From Asparagopsis taxiformis (lineage: Eukaryota; Rhodophyta; Florideophyceae; Bonnemaisoniales; Bonnemaisoniaceae), in contig JALQPE010000610.1 of NCBI GenBank assembly GCA_030407315.1, positions 62,001-126,000 on the forward strand: a stretch of DNA of 64,000 bases. The letters are read 5' to 3'. Within the stretch, counting starts at the first letter, position 1, and each line of letters begins with the position of its first letter. The position numbers were made by a program, and so were the translations under genes. Below the pieces are notes generated by a model. That model searched no databases and had not been told where the DNA came from. It saw only the letters and a list, made by a program, of their open reading frames with translations. Below, piece by piece: positions 18,689 through 27,523 of this stretch.

Positions 18689-19756
18689 ATGGTAGCCAAA
18701 GTGCATCTCCCAGTCGTGGAGATTGGAAGTCTGTTTGAAAGTGACAGAGAAGACAGCAAAATCAAGTCTGAACGAATCAACTCATCCACCAAACTGTTCT
18801 CTGCATTCGAAACCACCGGAATTGCCTATCTCAAGTTTGACGGGGAAAGTCGTTCCCTTCTGCAACAATTTGTCGCTCCTGCATTCTCAGAGGCACATCG
18901 TTTTTTCCAACGACCTCTCGAGGAAAAACAGTCAGCGACTGTAAAAGGACTTGCCCCTGGTGTCACAAGAGGCTACATCGAGACAGCTGGTGAATCAGGC
19001 GCGCAGACAATCGAATGGAAAGAAGCTTTCAGCTGGTCGTACGACTGGAGCAATGGAGGATGCACTCCACAAAACGCGCTGGAATCAGAAAATGTATGGC
19101 CGTTATCGAAACGCTCTACACCTGATATGCTCATGAAGAACAGTTTTGATGCATTGTTTTCTTTCATGACCAGAGTTATGCTTGTCCTCGTAGACGCAAT
19201 CATGACGGCATGGCCGGATAATGCGGGGCCAATAGCAGATTTACGAACACTCTGTCGTCAAGGGGAGTCGATATCTCTACTACGATCGTTCCATTACCAC
19301 GGGACGCAGAGTGCAGAGAAACATATGACTGGGTCTTCTGCACATACGGATTGGGGATTCGCGACACTTATCGCACAGAAAACTGGTAGCAAATCGGCAC
19401 TGCAAATCTGCGTGCAAGATGAATGGCATGATGTGGCGCCCATGGAGGATACTCTGGTTGTGAATTGCTCTGACTTTCTAAGTCTACTTACGGGCGGACG
19501 TCTGCGGAGTCCTTTGCATCGGGTGATACTCACGGATCAGGAGCGGCTCAGTTTTGTGTTTTTCCAATACCCTGGTTTCGACACAGCAGTTCCAGCTATC
19601 AGGGACGAGGATCGGCGGAAATTGGTCGGACTTAGTTTGCTGCACGACCAGAGCGCTGACGACGGGGAAAACGATGGATTTGCAAAGTTTGTCACCGATG
19701 ACATGTCTTTCGGACAGCTTATCGCGTGCAAATGGCAGCAAGTGTCACGAAGATGA
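18689..19756 (+). CDS. 2-oxoglutarate/Fe(II)-dependent oxygenase, isopenicillin-N-synthase-like
   Basis: A 355-residue protein of the IPNS/ACC-oxidase fold. The N-terminal DIOX_N part (residues about 5-130) begins with HLPVVEIGSLF and includes GVTRGYIE. The catalytic part carries the metal ligands H219 and D221 in HTDWG and H277 in SPLHRV, plus R286 and S288 in RLSF, the 2-oxoglutarate-binding pair. All catalytic residues are therefore intact. Members hydroxylate or desaturate small molecules such as hormones, pigments or secondary metabolites; substrate is not predictable. The gene starts at the ATG at 18689. It ends 16 bases before the stop of the convergent neighbour. Confidence 0.87.
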   Translation: MVAKVHLPVVEIGSLFESDREDSKIKSERINSSTKLFSAFETTGIAYLKFDGESRSLLQQFVAPAFSEAHRFFQRPLEEKQSATVKGLAPGVTRGYIETAGESGAQTIEWKEAFSWSYDWSNGGCTPQNALESENVWPLSKRSTPDMLMKNSFDALFSFMTRVMLVLVDAIMTAWPDNAGPIADLRTLCRQGESISLLRSFHYHGTQSAEKHMTGSSAHTDWGFATLIAQKTGSKSALQICVQDEWHDVAPMEDTLVVNCSDFLSLLTGGRLRSPLHRVILTDQERLSFVFFQYPGFDTAVPAIRDEDRRKLVGLSLLHDQSADDGENDGFAKFVTDDMSFGQLIACKWQQVSRR

Positions 19757-19772
19757 TACGTATGTATGACGA

Positions 19773-20441
19773 TCACAAAGTCGTCACCTGGATCTCGCCA
19801 GCGACGGGTATCAAGGAAACGACACGCTTTTTGCGAACGGATATGGACTCCATGATCTGCATGGGATGCGGCGTATACCGCTCGCCTGTCGTGCGTAATC
19901 TCCTGATCAACTTTCTATACACCCTCCAGTGGGCGATTTTCTCGGACAAAGGGCCATGAAATCTCGACGCAATCTGCAGCATGTCCGGTATTGATACGAT
20001 TTGGACTGATAAATCAGCGTTCTTTCTGGCGAGTCGCTTTGCCCACTCTGCGCGTGACGCCTCTGAAACGCGACGCTCCCCGACGTCGATCACGACGCCC
20101 TGTAACGCGGCGCAGTTTTTCATGAATGGATGCACGGACGCGTAGTAGATGCCTATCATTTCGCCGCGTTGAATTTCGTGACGATCGGTGCCCAATATGC
20201 TGTCGGCGTCTTCCTCCACGCCGTGGCCGCGTACCTGCTGCGCGATTTGCTGCATGACGGGCGACAGACCCGGTTGTGCGGCGCGCTGTTGGGATACTGC
20301 GACGAGGATGGGTTGCAATGGGCCGCGTAGAACCTGGATTTCGTCAAAGGTGCCGATGGCGGCGAGGAAATTGGCGAGGTAGAGAAGGAAGATGAGCGCG
20401 AGCAGAAGAAGAGCAATTTCTGTCAATTCGTTGGTCTCCAT
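19773..20441 (-). CDS. unrecognised single-pass membrane protein
   Basis: A 222-residue protein I do not recognise. The ATG at 20441 is followed directly by one hydrophobic helix (residues about 8-28, LTEIALLLLALIFLLYLANF). The rest is soluble: a helix with Gln repeats, then a segment reading GIYYASVHPFMKNCAALQGVVIDVGER and a basic C-terminal part (RVYRKLIRRLR). The topology suggests a signal-anchor with the globular part on one side of a membrane. An open frame continues upstream of the chosen start but lacks sequence character and overlaps the divergent gene. It is head to head with another unrecognised membrane protein, with 361 bases between their starts. Confidence 0.6.
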   Translation of the reverse strand: METNELTEIALLLLALIFLLYLANFLAAIGTFDEIQVLRGPLQPILVAVSQQRAAQPGLSPVMQQIAQQVRGHGVEEDADSILGTDRHEIQRGEMIGIYYASVHPFMKNCAALQGVVIDVGERRVSEASRAEWAKRLARKNADLSVQIVSIPDMLQIASRFHGPLSEKIAHWRVYRKLIRRLRTTGERYTPHPMQIMESISVRKKRVVSLIPVAGEIQVTTL

Positions 20442-20802
20442 TGTGTCGAAGAGTTGCGATGTAATGAGACGTCGTTGTTGGTTGGCGTGTTGCAAGCGAC
20501 AACTTGGGCTGCCGCGACATTGTATCAAGTCGTGTTGGCGTTGCAAGTAGACAAACAATGCATGAATGGTACCAAGGGTACACTTGTGTTTTGGACACGT
20601 TTTCAACGTGTGCAGACCAATGCTCAGTGCTACTATTTTGCATCTCTCGACCAAACGAAGAATCTGCAGATTTTGTGCCTCTCGCAACGTATAACAAGCA
20701 TGCCGCATGCCGCACGCACACTGCGTATGTCCCAAGCTGTGACACCCAAATCCGGACACGGGCACTAGCATTGCATCCAAAGCACCTATAAACAAACACA
20801 AC
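20442..20802. promoter_or_regulatory. bidirectional promoter between two membrane-protein genes
   Basis: The 361-base interval lies between divergent start codons. TATAAA occurs at 20787-20792, just before the plus-strand ATG, and may lie in the leader rather than act as a TATA box. Both strands carry overlapping open frames here, which I treat as chance. Confidence 0.4.
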
Positions 20803-21528
20803 ATGGACGCGGCAGCAGCAGCCATCGAGAAAGTCCCGCTTCTATCCGGGGAGGCGGTAGAATCATCGGGGGCCATCGAGCCATCAGATGCAAGCGACAC
20901 ATCGCGACGCGGCTCCTCGAGTGTCTCCGAGCGGCCGTCATGGTTTGCGCAATTTCTCGAACGTATCCACGCGAAATTTGACGGATTCTGCCACGCGCTA
21001 TGCTCGTACTTCCTGCGCGCGCTGTCGTCCGTGATGCTGATTACCGGCGTGGTCGCGGCGGTCATTCTGCAAATCGTCGCCTTTTACTACACGGGCGTGC
21101 TCAACGTCTACGTACTGATCGCATGCGTGCTGTACGCGCCGTCGCTCGCGGCGGTGTCCATTCTGCGCGAGGAGACGCTTAGCACGGGCACGTCGCGCTC
21201 CGGGGCGGCGCCGTTCCGCACGCGGCTAGTGACGCTGGCGTATTTGCTACTGACGGTCTCGGCGTTTGCGTCGCTGTGTCAGCCGCTGATCATGGGCGGC
21301 GACGGGCAGATTTCGGTGAAGAGTATGTGGACTTCGATTGCGGCCACGTTGTTTTTTTATTATTGCATTCTGATTTCGGAGGTGCTGTTCGCGGCGGCGG
21401 TGAACGTTCGGTTGAATCAGGAGTTTGATGAGGAGAGGAGACGCGCGGAAATGGAGGACCCCCTATGGTTTCAGCAGTATCAATCCATGTTGTCGAAGAG
21501 GAAGAAGGGCGCTGCTTCCAAGGTGTAG
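20803..21528 (+). CDS. unrecognised four-helix membrane protein
   Basis: A 241-residue protein I do not recognise. Residues 1-60 are acidic and Ser-rich with a dileucine-like KVPLLSGE near the start, which in other eukaryotes can direct vacuolar or lysosomal sorting. Four hydrophobic helices follow at about residues 75-95, 97-118, 145-165 and 178-200, with a loop of about 25 residues in the middle. The C-terminus is charged and faces the cytosol if the N-terminus does. GC content is higher than in the flanking genes. The frame is well supported by its clear helix pattern, but function is unknown. Confidence 0.65.
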   Translation: MDAAAAAIEKVPLLSGEAVESSGAIEPSDASDTSRRGSSSVSERPSWFAQFLERIHAKFDGFCHALCSYFLRALSSVMLITGVVAAVILQIVAFYYTGVLNVYVLIACVLYAPSLAAVSILREETLSTGTSRSGAAPFRTRLVTLAYLLLTVSAFASLCQPLIMGGDGQISVKSMWTSIAATLFFYYCILISEVLFAAAVNVRLNQEFDEERRRAEMEDPLWFQQYQSMLSKRKKGAASKV

Positions 21529-21584
21529 TGCAGGTACAATATATTATAAAGCTCATTATCTACATCACTGCACTTGAATCTGCG

Positions 21585-22062
21585 TTAATCCATAAAGTCG
21601 TCGGGTGATAATCTGCGGGAGAGAAAGAAAAGTGGCGGTTAGTGCATCGGCGACATCGCGGTTTGAACAGAGCGGAAAAGATGAAACCGACCTATCAAGA
21701 AAACGCGGCTGTATGCCAGTGCCATTGCAATTAAAGCATTGAACATACCCCTTGCCGTCGCAGTAGGAGCACACATTGGCCTCATTCAGAGGATCCTTAC
21801 CGGTGGCATTACACAGATTGCACGGCACGACAGTCTCACCCAGACATTCGACGCAAACTTGAACATTTGGACGTAGATCAGTTCGCTTCCCCTGATTCTC
21901 AGTCCATGCCACGAGTCCGATGCCGCCGCCAATACCGACGGCCATAGTGGCGAGCGTGACGACGGCCGTCTGGTCGACGAGCATGACTGGTGTGCGCGTG
22001 CGCGGACATGATGGCTGGGTGCGGTTGCGCGGGAGGACTGGGACGGCAATGACGAACGCCAT
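21585..22062 (-). CDS. plastid DnaJ-type cysteine-rich zinc-finger protein, two exons
   Basis: Joining 22062-21692 to 21612-21585 gives 132 residues. The unspliced frame runs into an unrelated tail. Splicing with donor GTCGGT and acceptor CCGCAG (79-nt intron, CTAAC branch) yields the acidic terminus LDRLSPDDFMD. Residues 1-28 are a basic, Pro-rich, acid-free transit-like peptide. Residues 31-53 form one membrane helix. Four CxxC pairs (70/73, 81/84, 98/101, 109/112) with Gly-rich spacing form the DnaJ-like zinc-binding domain found in ORANGE, BSD2 and related plastid chaperones; no J domain is present. ORANGE proteins stabilise phytoene synthase in plants, and this gene is divergent from phytoene synthase. 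Assignment to ORANGE itself is not justified by one helix. Confidence 0.85.
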
Positions 22063-22596
22063 GATGGGACGGATGGCGGGTTACGAGTCGGTGGTTGCGT
22101 TGTCGGTGGCGTTTAATGAAGCGGTGCATGAAATGCTGCGACCACAAACGCGTTGGTATGTGTGCTATGACTTTGTGCCGCCTGAGTTTGTGACCACTCG
22201 ATTTCGAACCGGTTGCAGTCAGGAAGCGACAGCTGGACGGGCGTGGGATTTGCGACACTTGGCGGCATGCAAATTGTTGATTGGCGATTGTGGATGTTTC
22301 TGAAAATTTAAGGCCTCCGTTAAAATGAACGTCGGTTGGTGGCAACATACAAAATCGGTTTCCATCGATGAGCTCGCCAAACCTCCTCAAGACGTTGTGC
22401 ATCGCGATTGGTCGTCGTTTGAGGTTTTCTTTACATTTTCTCATAAACAATCCTCAACGCGCCGCACAATTTGCGTAGATACCACGGTGCATCCATTTCG
22501 TCTTTCAGGACTCGCCTTACAACATGTGTACGAACGCATGGTGTTAACCGTCACGACACGACACGACACGACGTTACACTACACAAACCACGCGTC
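22063..22596. promoter_or_regulatory. bidirectional promoter of the DnaJ-type and phytoene synthase genes
   Basis: The 534 bases separate the two divergent ATGs and hold no recognisable gene. An ACGCGT hexamer occurs at about 22150 and a CACGA repeat lies near the PSY start. Shared expression of the two plastid genes is inferred from the layout. Confidence 0.55.
22552..22571 (+). repeat. tandem CACGA repeat in the PSY leader
   Basis: Four perfect copies of the pentamer CACGA, plus a partial fifth, lie 25-45 bases before the PSY ATG. If the start were at 22471 the repeat would be coding as His-Asp-Thr-Arg. The position suggests a 5' untranslated element or slippage tract. Confidence 0.7.
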
Positions 22597-23958
22597 ATGA
22601 CCACATCCGACCCGTTCGTCATTGCCTCGTCTGCCATGGCATTCGCTCCGACGCCGACCTGGTTGGGCGCGTCCCTCCGTCCGACGCGGTCGACATGCGC
22701 CGTCAAAATGGTCATGGAACGTCCGTTCAACCCCAACAGCGCGCGTAGTCGACCCAACGAATCGCTCGACGACATCCACGACCGGCTCGGCATTGAAAAA
22801 CTATGGGACGAACGTCGACACGTCGCCAATCATCTCCAGTCCAGCCCGACGCAATCGTCGGACGTCCAATTGCCGTTTGAGACGCACGTCTCCGACATTG
22901 CCGTCGTCGGAGAGGACCCCGCCCCCGCCTTCATGCCCTGGGATACCACGACCGGCGCCAAGGGCATCAGTCTCCTCGGCCATCGTGTGGCCGCGCTGCG
23001 AAAGCGCGCGACATTGGTGAAGAAGAGTTACGAGGATTGTCGTAGAATTACCGCCCTCTTTTCAAAGACCTTTTATCTTGGTACGACGCTGCTCTCCCCG
23101 GAGAAGCGTCGCGCCGTCTGGGCGATTTACACTTGGTGTCGACGTACAGACGATCTCGTGGATGGCCCCCGTGTGCAGCAGCGCTCGTCGCAGTTGATGA
23201 ATATTCTCGCCGATTGGGAGTCGCGTCTCGATGATATTTTCGACGGAAAGGCGCGTGATGCACTTGATCTCGCTATGGTGGATGCGATGTCAAATTATCC
23301 AGATCTCACACCCATGCCCTTTCGCGACATGATCAAAGGCATGATCATGGATGTCGAACAGGATCGCTTTGAAACTTTTGACGATCTCTATCTCTATTGT
23401 TATCGCGTCGCTGGTACAGTCGGACTCATGACCCTCCCCATCATGGGCACCGTCCAGCCCGGTAGGGAGGGACTCCGCGGCGCGTCCGAGGCCGCGCTCG
23501 CTCTTGGTATCGGTCTGCAATTGACCAATATTCTTCGTGATGTCGGCGAAGATCGCCTTCGTGGACGTATTTATCTTCCGTTGGAGGATTTGAAACGCTT
23601 CAATTATACAGAGGATGATTTATTCAATTGCGTCCTCGACCATCGTTATCGAAGTCTTATCAAGTTTGAGATTGCTCGCGCCAGACGCTACTTCCGCCAG
23701 GCCGCAAAGGGCGTGCCCTTGCTTTCTCCGGATTCGCAGCTGCCCGTGCAGGCGTCGCTTGATATGTATTCGCAGATTCTAGATGTGCTGGAAGAAAATG
23801 GTTACGACAACTTCAATCGTCGCGCCTATGTTTCAAAAAGTCGCAAGTTGATCACCGTTCCGCTTAGCTACATGCGCATCCAGCAGGCAGATCATTGGAA
23901 ACCGTTACTCAAGGTCGCCGAAGCCTTGGTCGGTTCCAAGCAGATTGCACAGATGTAA
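22597..23958 (+). CDS. PSY: phytoene synthase
   Basis: A 453-residue plastid enzyme that condenses two geranylgeranyl diphosphates to phytoene, the first committed step of carotenoid synthesis. Residues 1-45 are Ser/Thr/Arg-rich and transit-like, with an AMAFAP motif. The catalytic trans-prenyltransferase part begins near residue 135 (FSKTFYLGTTLLSPEKRRAVWAIY) and carries both Asp-rich Mg-binding motifs: DDLVD at 185-189 and DVGED at 315-319, followed by RLRGRIYLP. All family landmarks are intact. Possible starts are 22471, 22597 and 22636; 22597 is chosen because upstream residues come from the leader repeat. It is divergent from the DnaJ-type zinc-finger gene and convergent with the next gene, 193 bases away. 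Confidence 0.95.
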   Translation: MTTSDPFVIASSAMAFAPTPTWLGASLRPTRSTCAVKMVMERPFNPNSARSRPNESLDDIHDRLGIEKLWDERRHVANHLQSSPTQSSDVQLPFETHVSDIAVVGEDPAPAFMPWDTTTGAKGISLLGHRVAALRKRATLVKKSYEDCRRITALFSKTFYLGTTLLSPEKRRAVWAIYTWCRRTDDLVDGPRVQQRSSQLMNILADWESRLDDIFDGKARDALDLAMVDAMSNYPDLTPMPFRDMIKGMIMDVEQDRFETFDDLYLYCYRVAGTVGLMTLPIMGTVQPGREGLRGASEAALALGIGLQLTNILRDVGEDRLRGRIYLPLEDLKRFNYTEDDLFNCVLDHRYRSLIKFEIARARRYFRQAAKGVPLLSPDSQLPVQASLDMYSQILDVLEENGYDNFNRRAYVSKSRKLITVPLSYMRIQQADHWKPLLKVAEALVGSKQIAQM

Positions 23959-24151
23959 CTTTTAAATCTTCATCCCGATCACCTCTTGCACTTGGGTCGT
24001 TGGCCGTCGCTCAATTTTGGTACCTGCAACTTTTGACACCATCGCATTTCGCAATTCTACCTCGATTGCGAAACACCCGATTTGCTTGTATGTACACGTT
24101 TATCTCAATAAGTCATCACAAACCAATTTGCCTATTGTTAGCAGCTTAAAC

Positions 24152-25705
24152 TCACTTTCCACCAATCTCCCGTCCGAAAAACTTGCCCACCAGCGTCCCT
24201 GCAAACGCCGTTCCCTCCTCCGTTCCCAACCTTTTCTCAACTTGCGTTTCCACCCCTTTCAGAAACCCATCGACCCGTGTCAAACTACCATAACCACCCG
24301 CCTCTCTTCGCGCACATTTGATCAGCTGCAACACCCTTCGCGCATCGCAATCCGCAAGCGCACAAATGATCCTCGAAACGCCCGTTGCAACCACATCCAC
24401 CGAATGCTCCAAAAACGCCGCCAGACATCCCGTATAAACCTTGGTCAAATACCGAGAAGCTCGCGGCCACGTCCAACGAATCGACTCCACAACTGCATCG
24501 ACCATCGTGCCAAACTCATCATCACAAACCTCATCTTGTCTCCGCAGCGCGGCCGCCCGCGGCAGAAGCGCCGATAGCACGTCTAGCCACTCCTCCGCAT
24601 GCGTAATAAGCCGTTCGCGAGACAAAGACGGCACATATCGCGCGAGTTGCATGGCGGCCATCGCATGGCTGTCCGCGTCTTCCGCGGTGTGCATCGCGTG
24701 ATGTGAGGTCGTACTGCGGAGGCGCGTCTCGGCGGTCGTCCAGACGTGCGGCGGCTGCACCGTCAGCGGGGACGGCGGATGCAGAATGCACAGTAAGTCG
24801 TGCAAAAGCGGTATGGCTGCCGTTGTTGAGCGCGGGTCTTGCCAGAGACAGGCGGATGTCAATGCGGTTATCAAAGGTTCTAGATGCGGTTTTAGCAAAT
24901 TTTCGCGCGTCAGCGCGGGAATTAGCATGGTTACTGTGCGGATTGAGAGCGTTCGTCGCTGCTGATTCACATCCTCCAGTTGCGGGATAATGACGGATAG
25001 AAGCAGCGGCGCGGCGCGTGGAAAGTAGGTCGTCGGATGTACGGCAGCGGTGATGGCGGATAGTACCTGTTCGGATGGCGCTAGATGATGCAGGGCTAGA
25101 AGCGTTGACGAGGGAGATAGATCTTGTTCGGATTTGATGGCCGCTTGGAGGAAAGGATGGATTTGCGGGTATAGACGCGCTATGAGAGCTGTGTCGGAAG
25201 TGGTGTGACGCATCTGGTGCAGAAAAGCGGTGGCGCGGGTAATGGCGGTGTCAAGACGGGTTTGTAACGGCGCTGATAGATTCGGAAGGGAAAGTTTGAG
25301 ACGGATGGTGCAGAAGGTTAACTGTGCCGCGGCGGTATTTGCTGCCGCGATGCGCGGTAATGGTGTTGGATAGGCGTGTTGTAGAATCGCATTGGTGACT
25401 GTGAGCGCGTCTGCAGCGGAGGCTAGAAGGGTTGTTGAATGGTCTACGAGCGCTGGTGGAAGCCGTGATAGAGTCTCGGCTAGTTGCTGCCAGATGTGAT
25501 GGATGGCTTCGTTGGTTTGGTCGGATGGTAGCGAGGCCAAATTTATGTGCGTTAGGTCGGCAGAGAGAATGTGTGACTGAAATGCGTTGATGGCGTTTGT
25601 TATCGCTTGTGGTTTCGACGGCGTCTTGTGCGAGCGAATGGCAGATGAGAGTGCTTGAAGACTTTGTTTCAGCACGTTTGTTTGAGTGTCGTGTGAACAA
25701 GGCAT
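24152..25705 (-). CDS. unrecognised all-helical (HEAT-repeat-like) protein
   Basis: A 517-residue, Ala/Leu/Thr/His-rich protein that I cannot assign. It reads as successive amphipathic helices, for example APLLLSVIIPQLEDVNQQRRTLSIRTV and RYLTKVYTGCLAAFLEHSVDVV, consistent with HEAT or ARM-like repeats. The pattern and length resemble TELO2-interacting protein 2 (TTI2), a chaperone-complex subunit for PI3K-like kinases, but the match is only general. No transmembrane helix or signal is evident. It starts at the first ATG and shares a 408-base promoter with the divergent coiled-coil gene. Confidence 0.6.
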   Translation of the reverse strand: MPCSHDTQTNVLKQSLQALSSAIRSHKTPSKPQAITNAINAFQSHILSADLTHINLASLPSDQTNEAIHHIWQQLAETLSRLPPALVDHSTTLLASAADALTVTNAILQHAYPTPLPRIAAANTAAAQLTFCTIRLKLSLPNLSAPLQTRLDTAITRATAFLHQMRHTTSDTALIARLYPQIHPFLQAAIKSEQDLSPSSTLLALHHLAPSEQVLSAITAAVHPTTYFPRAAPLLLSVIIPQLEDVNQQRRTLSIRTVTMLIPALTRENLLKPHLEPLITALTSACLWQDPRSTTAAIPLLHDLLCILHPPSPLTVQPPHVWTTAETRLRSTTSHHAMHTAEDADSHAMAAMQLARYVPSLSRERLITHAEEWLDVLSALLPRAAALRRQDEVCDDEFGTMVDAVVESIRWTWPRASRYLTKVYTGCLAAFLEHSVDVVATGVSRIICALADCDARRVLQLIKCARREAGGYGSLTRVDGFLKGVETQVEKRLGTEEGTAFAGTLVGKFFGREIGGK

Positions 25706-26113
25706 GGCGTTCTCAGATGTTTAAAAGTACTGGTAGTCGGTGTTATTGACTTGATGATTGGACTAGATCGCTTGGATGCGATTGTACAACTATGCCAAGC
25801 ATTGAAATTTACTTACCCTTGGCATCTTGCTGTGGGAATGAAACGACAACTACGATTTGCATGTGTTGATATCGAAAGTACGAGCCACAAGTATCCTTGG
25901 GTACCCTCGAGGGTATATCGTTGGAATGAGCCGAAAATTCCACCCGCTGTGCCAAATCACAAAATGCCATCACCCAATTGGATGTACTCCATCCCTGCAC
26001 CGCCACTGCCATCCGCGGGTCAGATCTGCCATACCATGCCGTCTCGTCACTCACCACTTGAAATATCCTTCTCCACCCCGAGACGAGTCCGCATTCAAAC
26101 AACCCCACACCAA
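25706..26113. promoter_or_regulatory. bidirectional promoter with compound palindrome
   Basis: The 408 bases between the two chosen starts include the second copy of the compound palindrome. An open frame for the plus-strand gene extends back to 25751 (TTG start), but its N-terminal sequence lacks helix character and would place the palindrome inside coding sequence. Confidence 0.5.
25892..25915. promoter_or_regulatory. compound palindrome, copy 2
   Basis: The plus strand contains GGGTACCC (25899-25906) overlapping the perfect palindrome TACCCTCGAGGGTA (25902-25915). Read on the minus strand the element matches copy 1 (10971-10994) at 22 of 24 positions, including 17 consecutive bases. It lies about 200 bases from the plus-strand ATG and about 190 from the minus-strand ATG. 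Confidence 0.5.
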
Positions 26114-27523
26114 ATGTCTCAGAAAGGCACACTAGTAACCCTCGATGCGGAGACGCACAACCTTCGCGAACGGCCTCCCTCAAACTCGCGATACGTACGC
26201 GCCGCACGTATGCAGCTACTATCGCAACTGGACCTCGCCACGCTCAGCGAAGACCTCGCGCGCGTTTCAAAACTAGTCCAAATCGCGCGGCATGCGGCGT
26301 CCGCGGCCGGATACGAGGACCTGTGCAAGACGATCGCATCTATCTCCGCCAAAATCGTGCATCTATTCGACACAACCGGCGTGGCTATCTCCAAGTTTCG
26401 CGTCGCCGCAGAAGCTGTCCTGCGGGAGCTTTCGCTCAACCATGACATGCTTTCAAACTGCATGCTCGACCAAACAGTGCTACACATGCAAGCGAACGAC
26501 CTTCTCGCGCGCGAACTAGCCGACGCTTCTTCCGCGCTGTCGCACATGCTCGGCGAGGCTGCTGATGACGCCGCGCGTGCCTTCTCGGACGCCCATTTGC
26601 GACACGCACAGTGCATGCGCGATAGAGACGATCTGCAGGACCGTATTGCGCATTTGCGAATCCGAAAGGCAAAGGCCTGGGAGACGCACTCTGCAAATCT
26701 CGCTAGTTTGTCAGACGTCGGCACGCAGTATGCTGCGGCGGAACAGAGGGTTCGGAGGGCGGAGAGACGCGCAACAATGTTTGGTATGCTGAATTTTCTG
26801 TGCACTGCCGATGTGTATCTTTCTAGTTATTTGGGCGTTGGCGTTCTCACACCGGTTCGGACATGGCTTGAGACGGTGGCGCTGGAGGTTGACAAAGCTT
26901 CTGCGGATAGACAATTGTTGCTTGAAGCTAAGGTGCGGCGGCGGAGCGCAAATCGAGACGCTTTGGATGATATACAGGAATGCAGTAAACGGATACGTGA
27001 AGTGAAATCGGAGGCTGATGCCGTCATGGCTGCTATCGAGTCATTGCATACGGTGTCACAGGAGCTGAAGAGACTTTCAGTTGTCGTGATGAGCATGTCG
27101 TCATTTTGGAAGCAAGTTGAGGCGCATATGGGGCATATGTCTGCGGCTAAACTGGTGATGCTATTGAAAGAAACGGATGATGGAATGAATACGAGGTGCG
27201 ATATGTCCGGGGAAGAAATTGATTTGACAGGTGGCTTGACGGAATGGAAACCATGTACGACGGTGGTTCGTGTTCTGATAGAGTACTATGCGAGATGGGT
27301 GGCACTCTCGGACGTTTGTCGTGATTGTTTGTCAGAAATTGCTACCGCGAGATGCGATGCAGTCAGAGAGGCCGGTAGCGAGAGTGAAATGTCGCCTGCA
27401 AACGCCAGGGAGGAAGTGAGACGTATGGCGGTGGAGTTGCAGAAAGAAATGGAAGAGATTAATGTGGATTTGGAGGCTTTTCGAGAACGGATTGGGAAAG
27501 AGAAATTGGTTGCTGGCGATTGA
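26114..27523 (+). CDS. unrecognised long-helix (coiled-coil) protein
   Basis: A 469-residue protein of unknown function. Nearly all of it is predicted helix by eye: residues about 30-220 and 245-340 have heptad-like Ala/Leu spacing with many charged residues. Between them is a short hydrophobic stretch (about residues 222-245, FGMLNFLCTADVYLSSYLGVGVL). The C-terminal part has further helices ending in a Glu/Lys-rich tail. Long antiparallel helices around a hydrophobic hairpin occur in several unrelated groups, including alpha-helical membrane-inserting proteins and cytoskeletal or tethering proteins; the sequence does not decide between them. The ATG at 26114 is chosen because helix character starts soon after it. 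Confidence 0.6.
   Translation: MSQKGTLVTLDAETHNLRERPPSNSRYVRAARMQLLSQLDLATLSEDLARVSKLVQIARHAASAAGYEDLCKTIASISAKIVHLFDTTGVAISKFRVAAEAVLRELSLNHDMLSNCMLDQTVLHMQANDLLARELADASSALSHMLGEAADDAARAFSDAHLRHAQCMRDRDDLQDRIAHLRIRKAKAWETHSANLASLSDVGTQYAAAEQRVRRAERRATMFGMLNFLCTADVYLSSYLGVGVLTPVRTWLETVALEVDKASADRQLLLEAKVRRRSANRDALDDIQECSKRIREVKSEADAVMAAIESLHTVSQELKRLSVVVMSMSSFWKQVEAHMGHMSAAKLVMLLKETDDGMNTRCDMSGEEIDLTGGLTEWKPCTTVVRVLIEYYARWVALSDVCRDCLSEIATARCDAVREAGSESEMSPANAREEVRRMAVELQKEMEEINVDLEAFRERIGKEKLVAGD

Noticed and set aside
20454..21065. Upstream extension of the 19773-20441 gene to 21065
   Set aside because: The added residues resemble no protein, start without helix character and overlap the well-patterned divergent membrane gene.
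22180..22240. GGTTCGAAAT on the minus strand as a tRNA T arm
   Set aside because: Flanking bases do not pair and no cloverleaf can be drawn.
25751..26113. N-terminal extension of the coiled-coil protein from a TTG codon
   Set aside because: No ATG at the start, no helix pattern, and it would contain the promoter palindrome.
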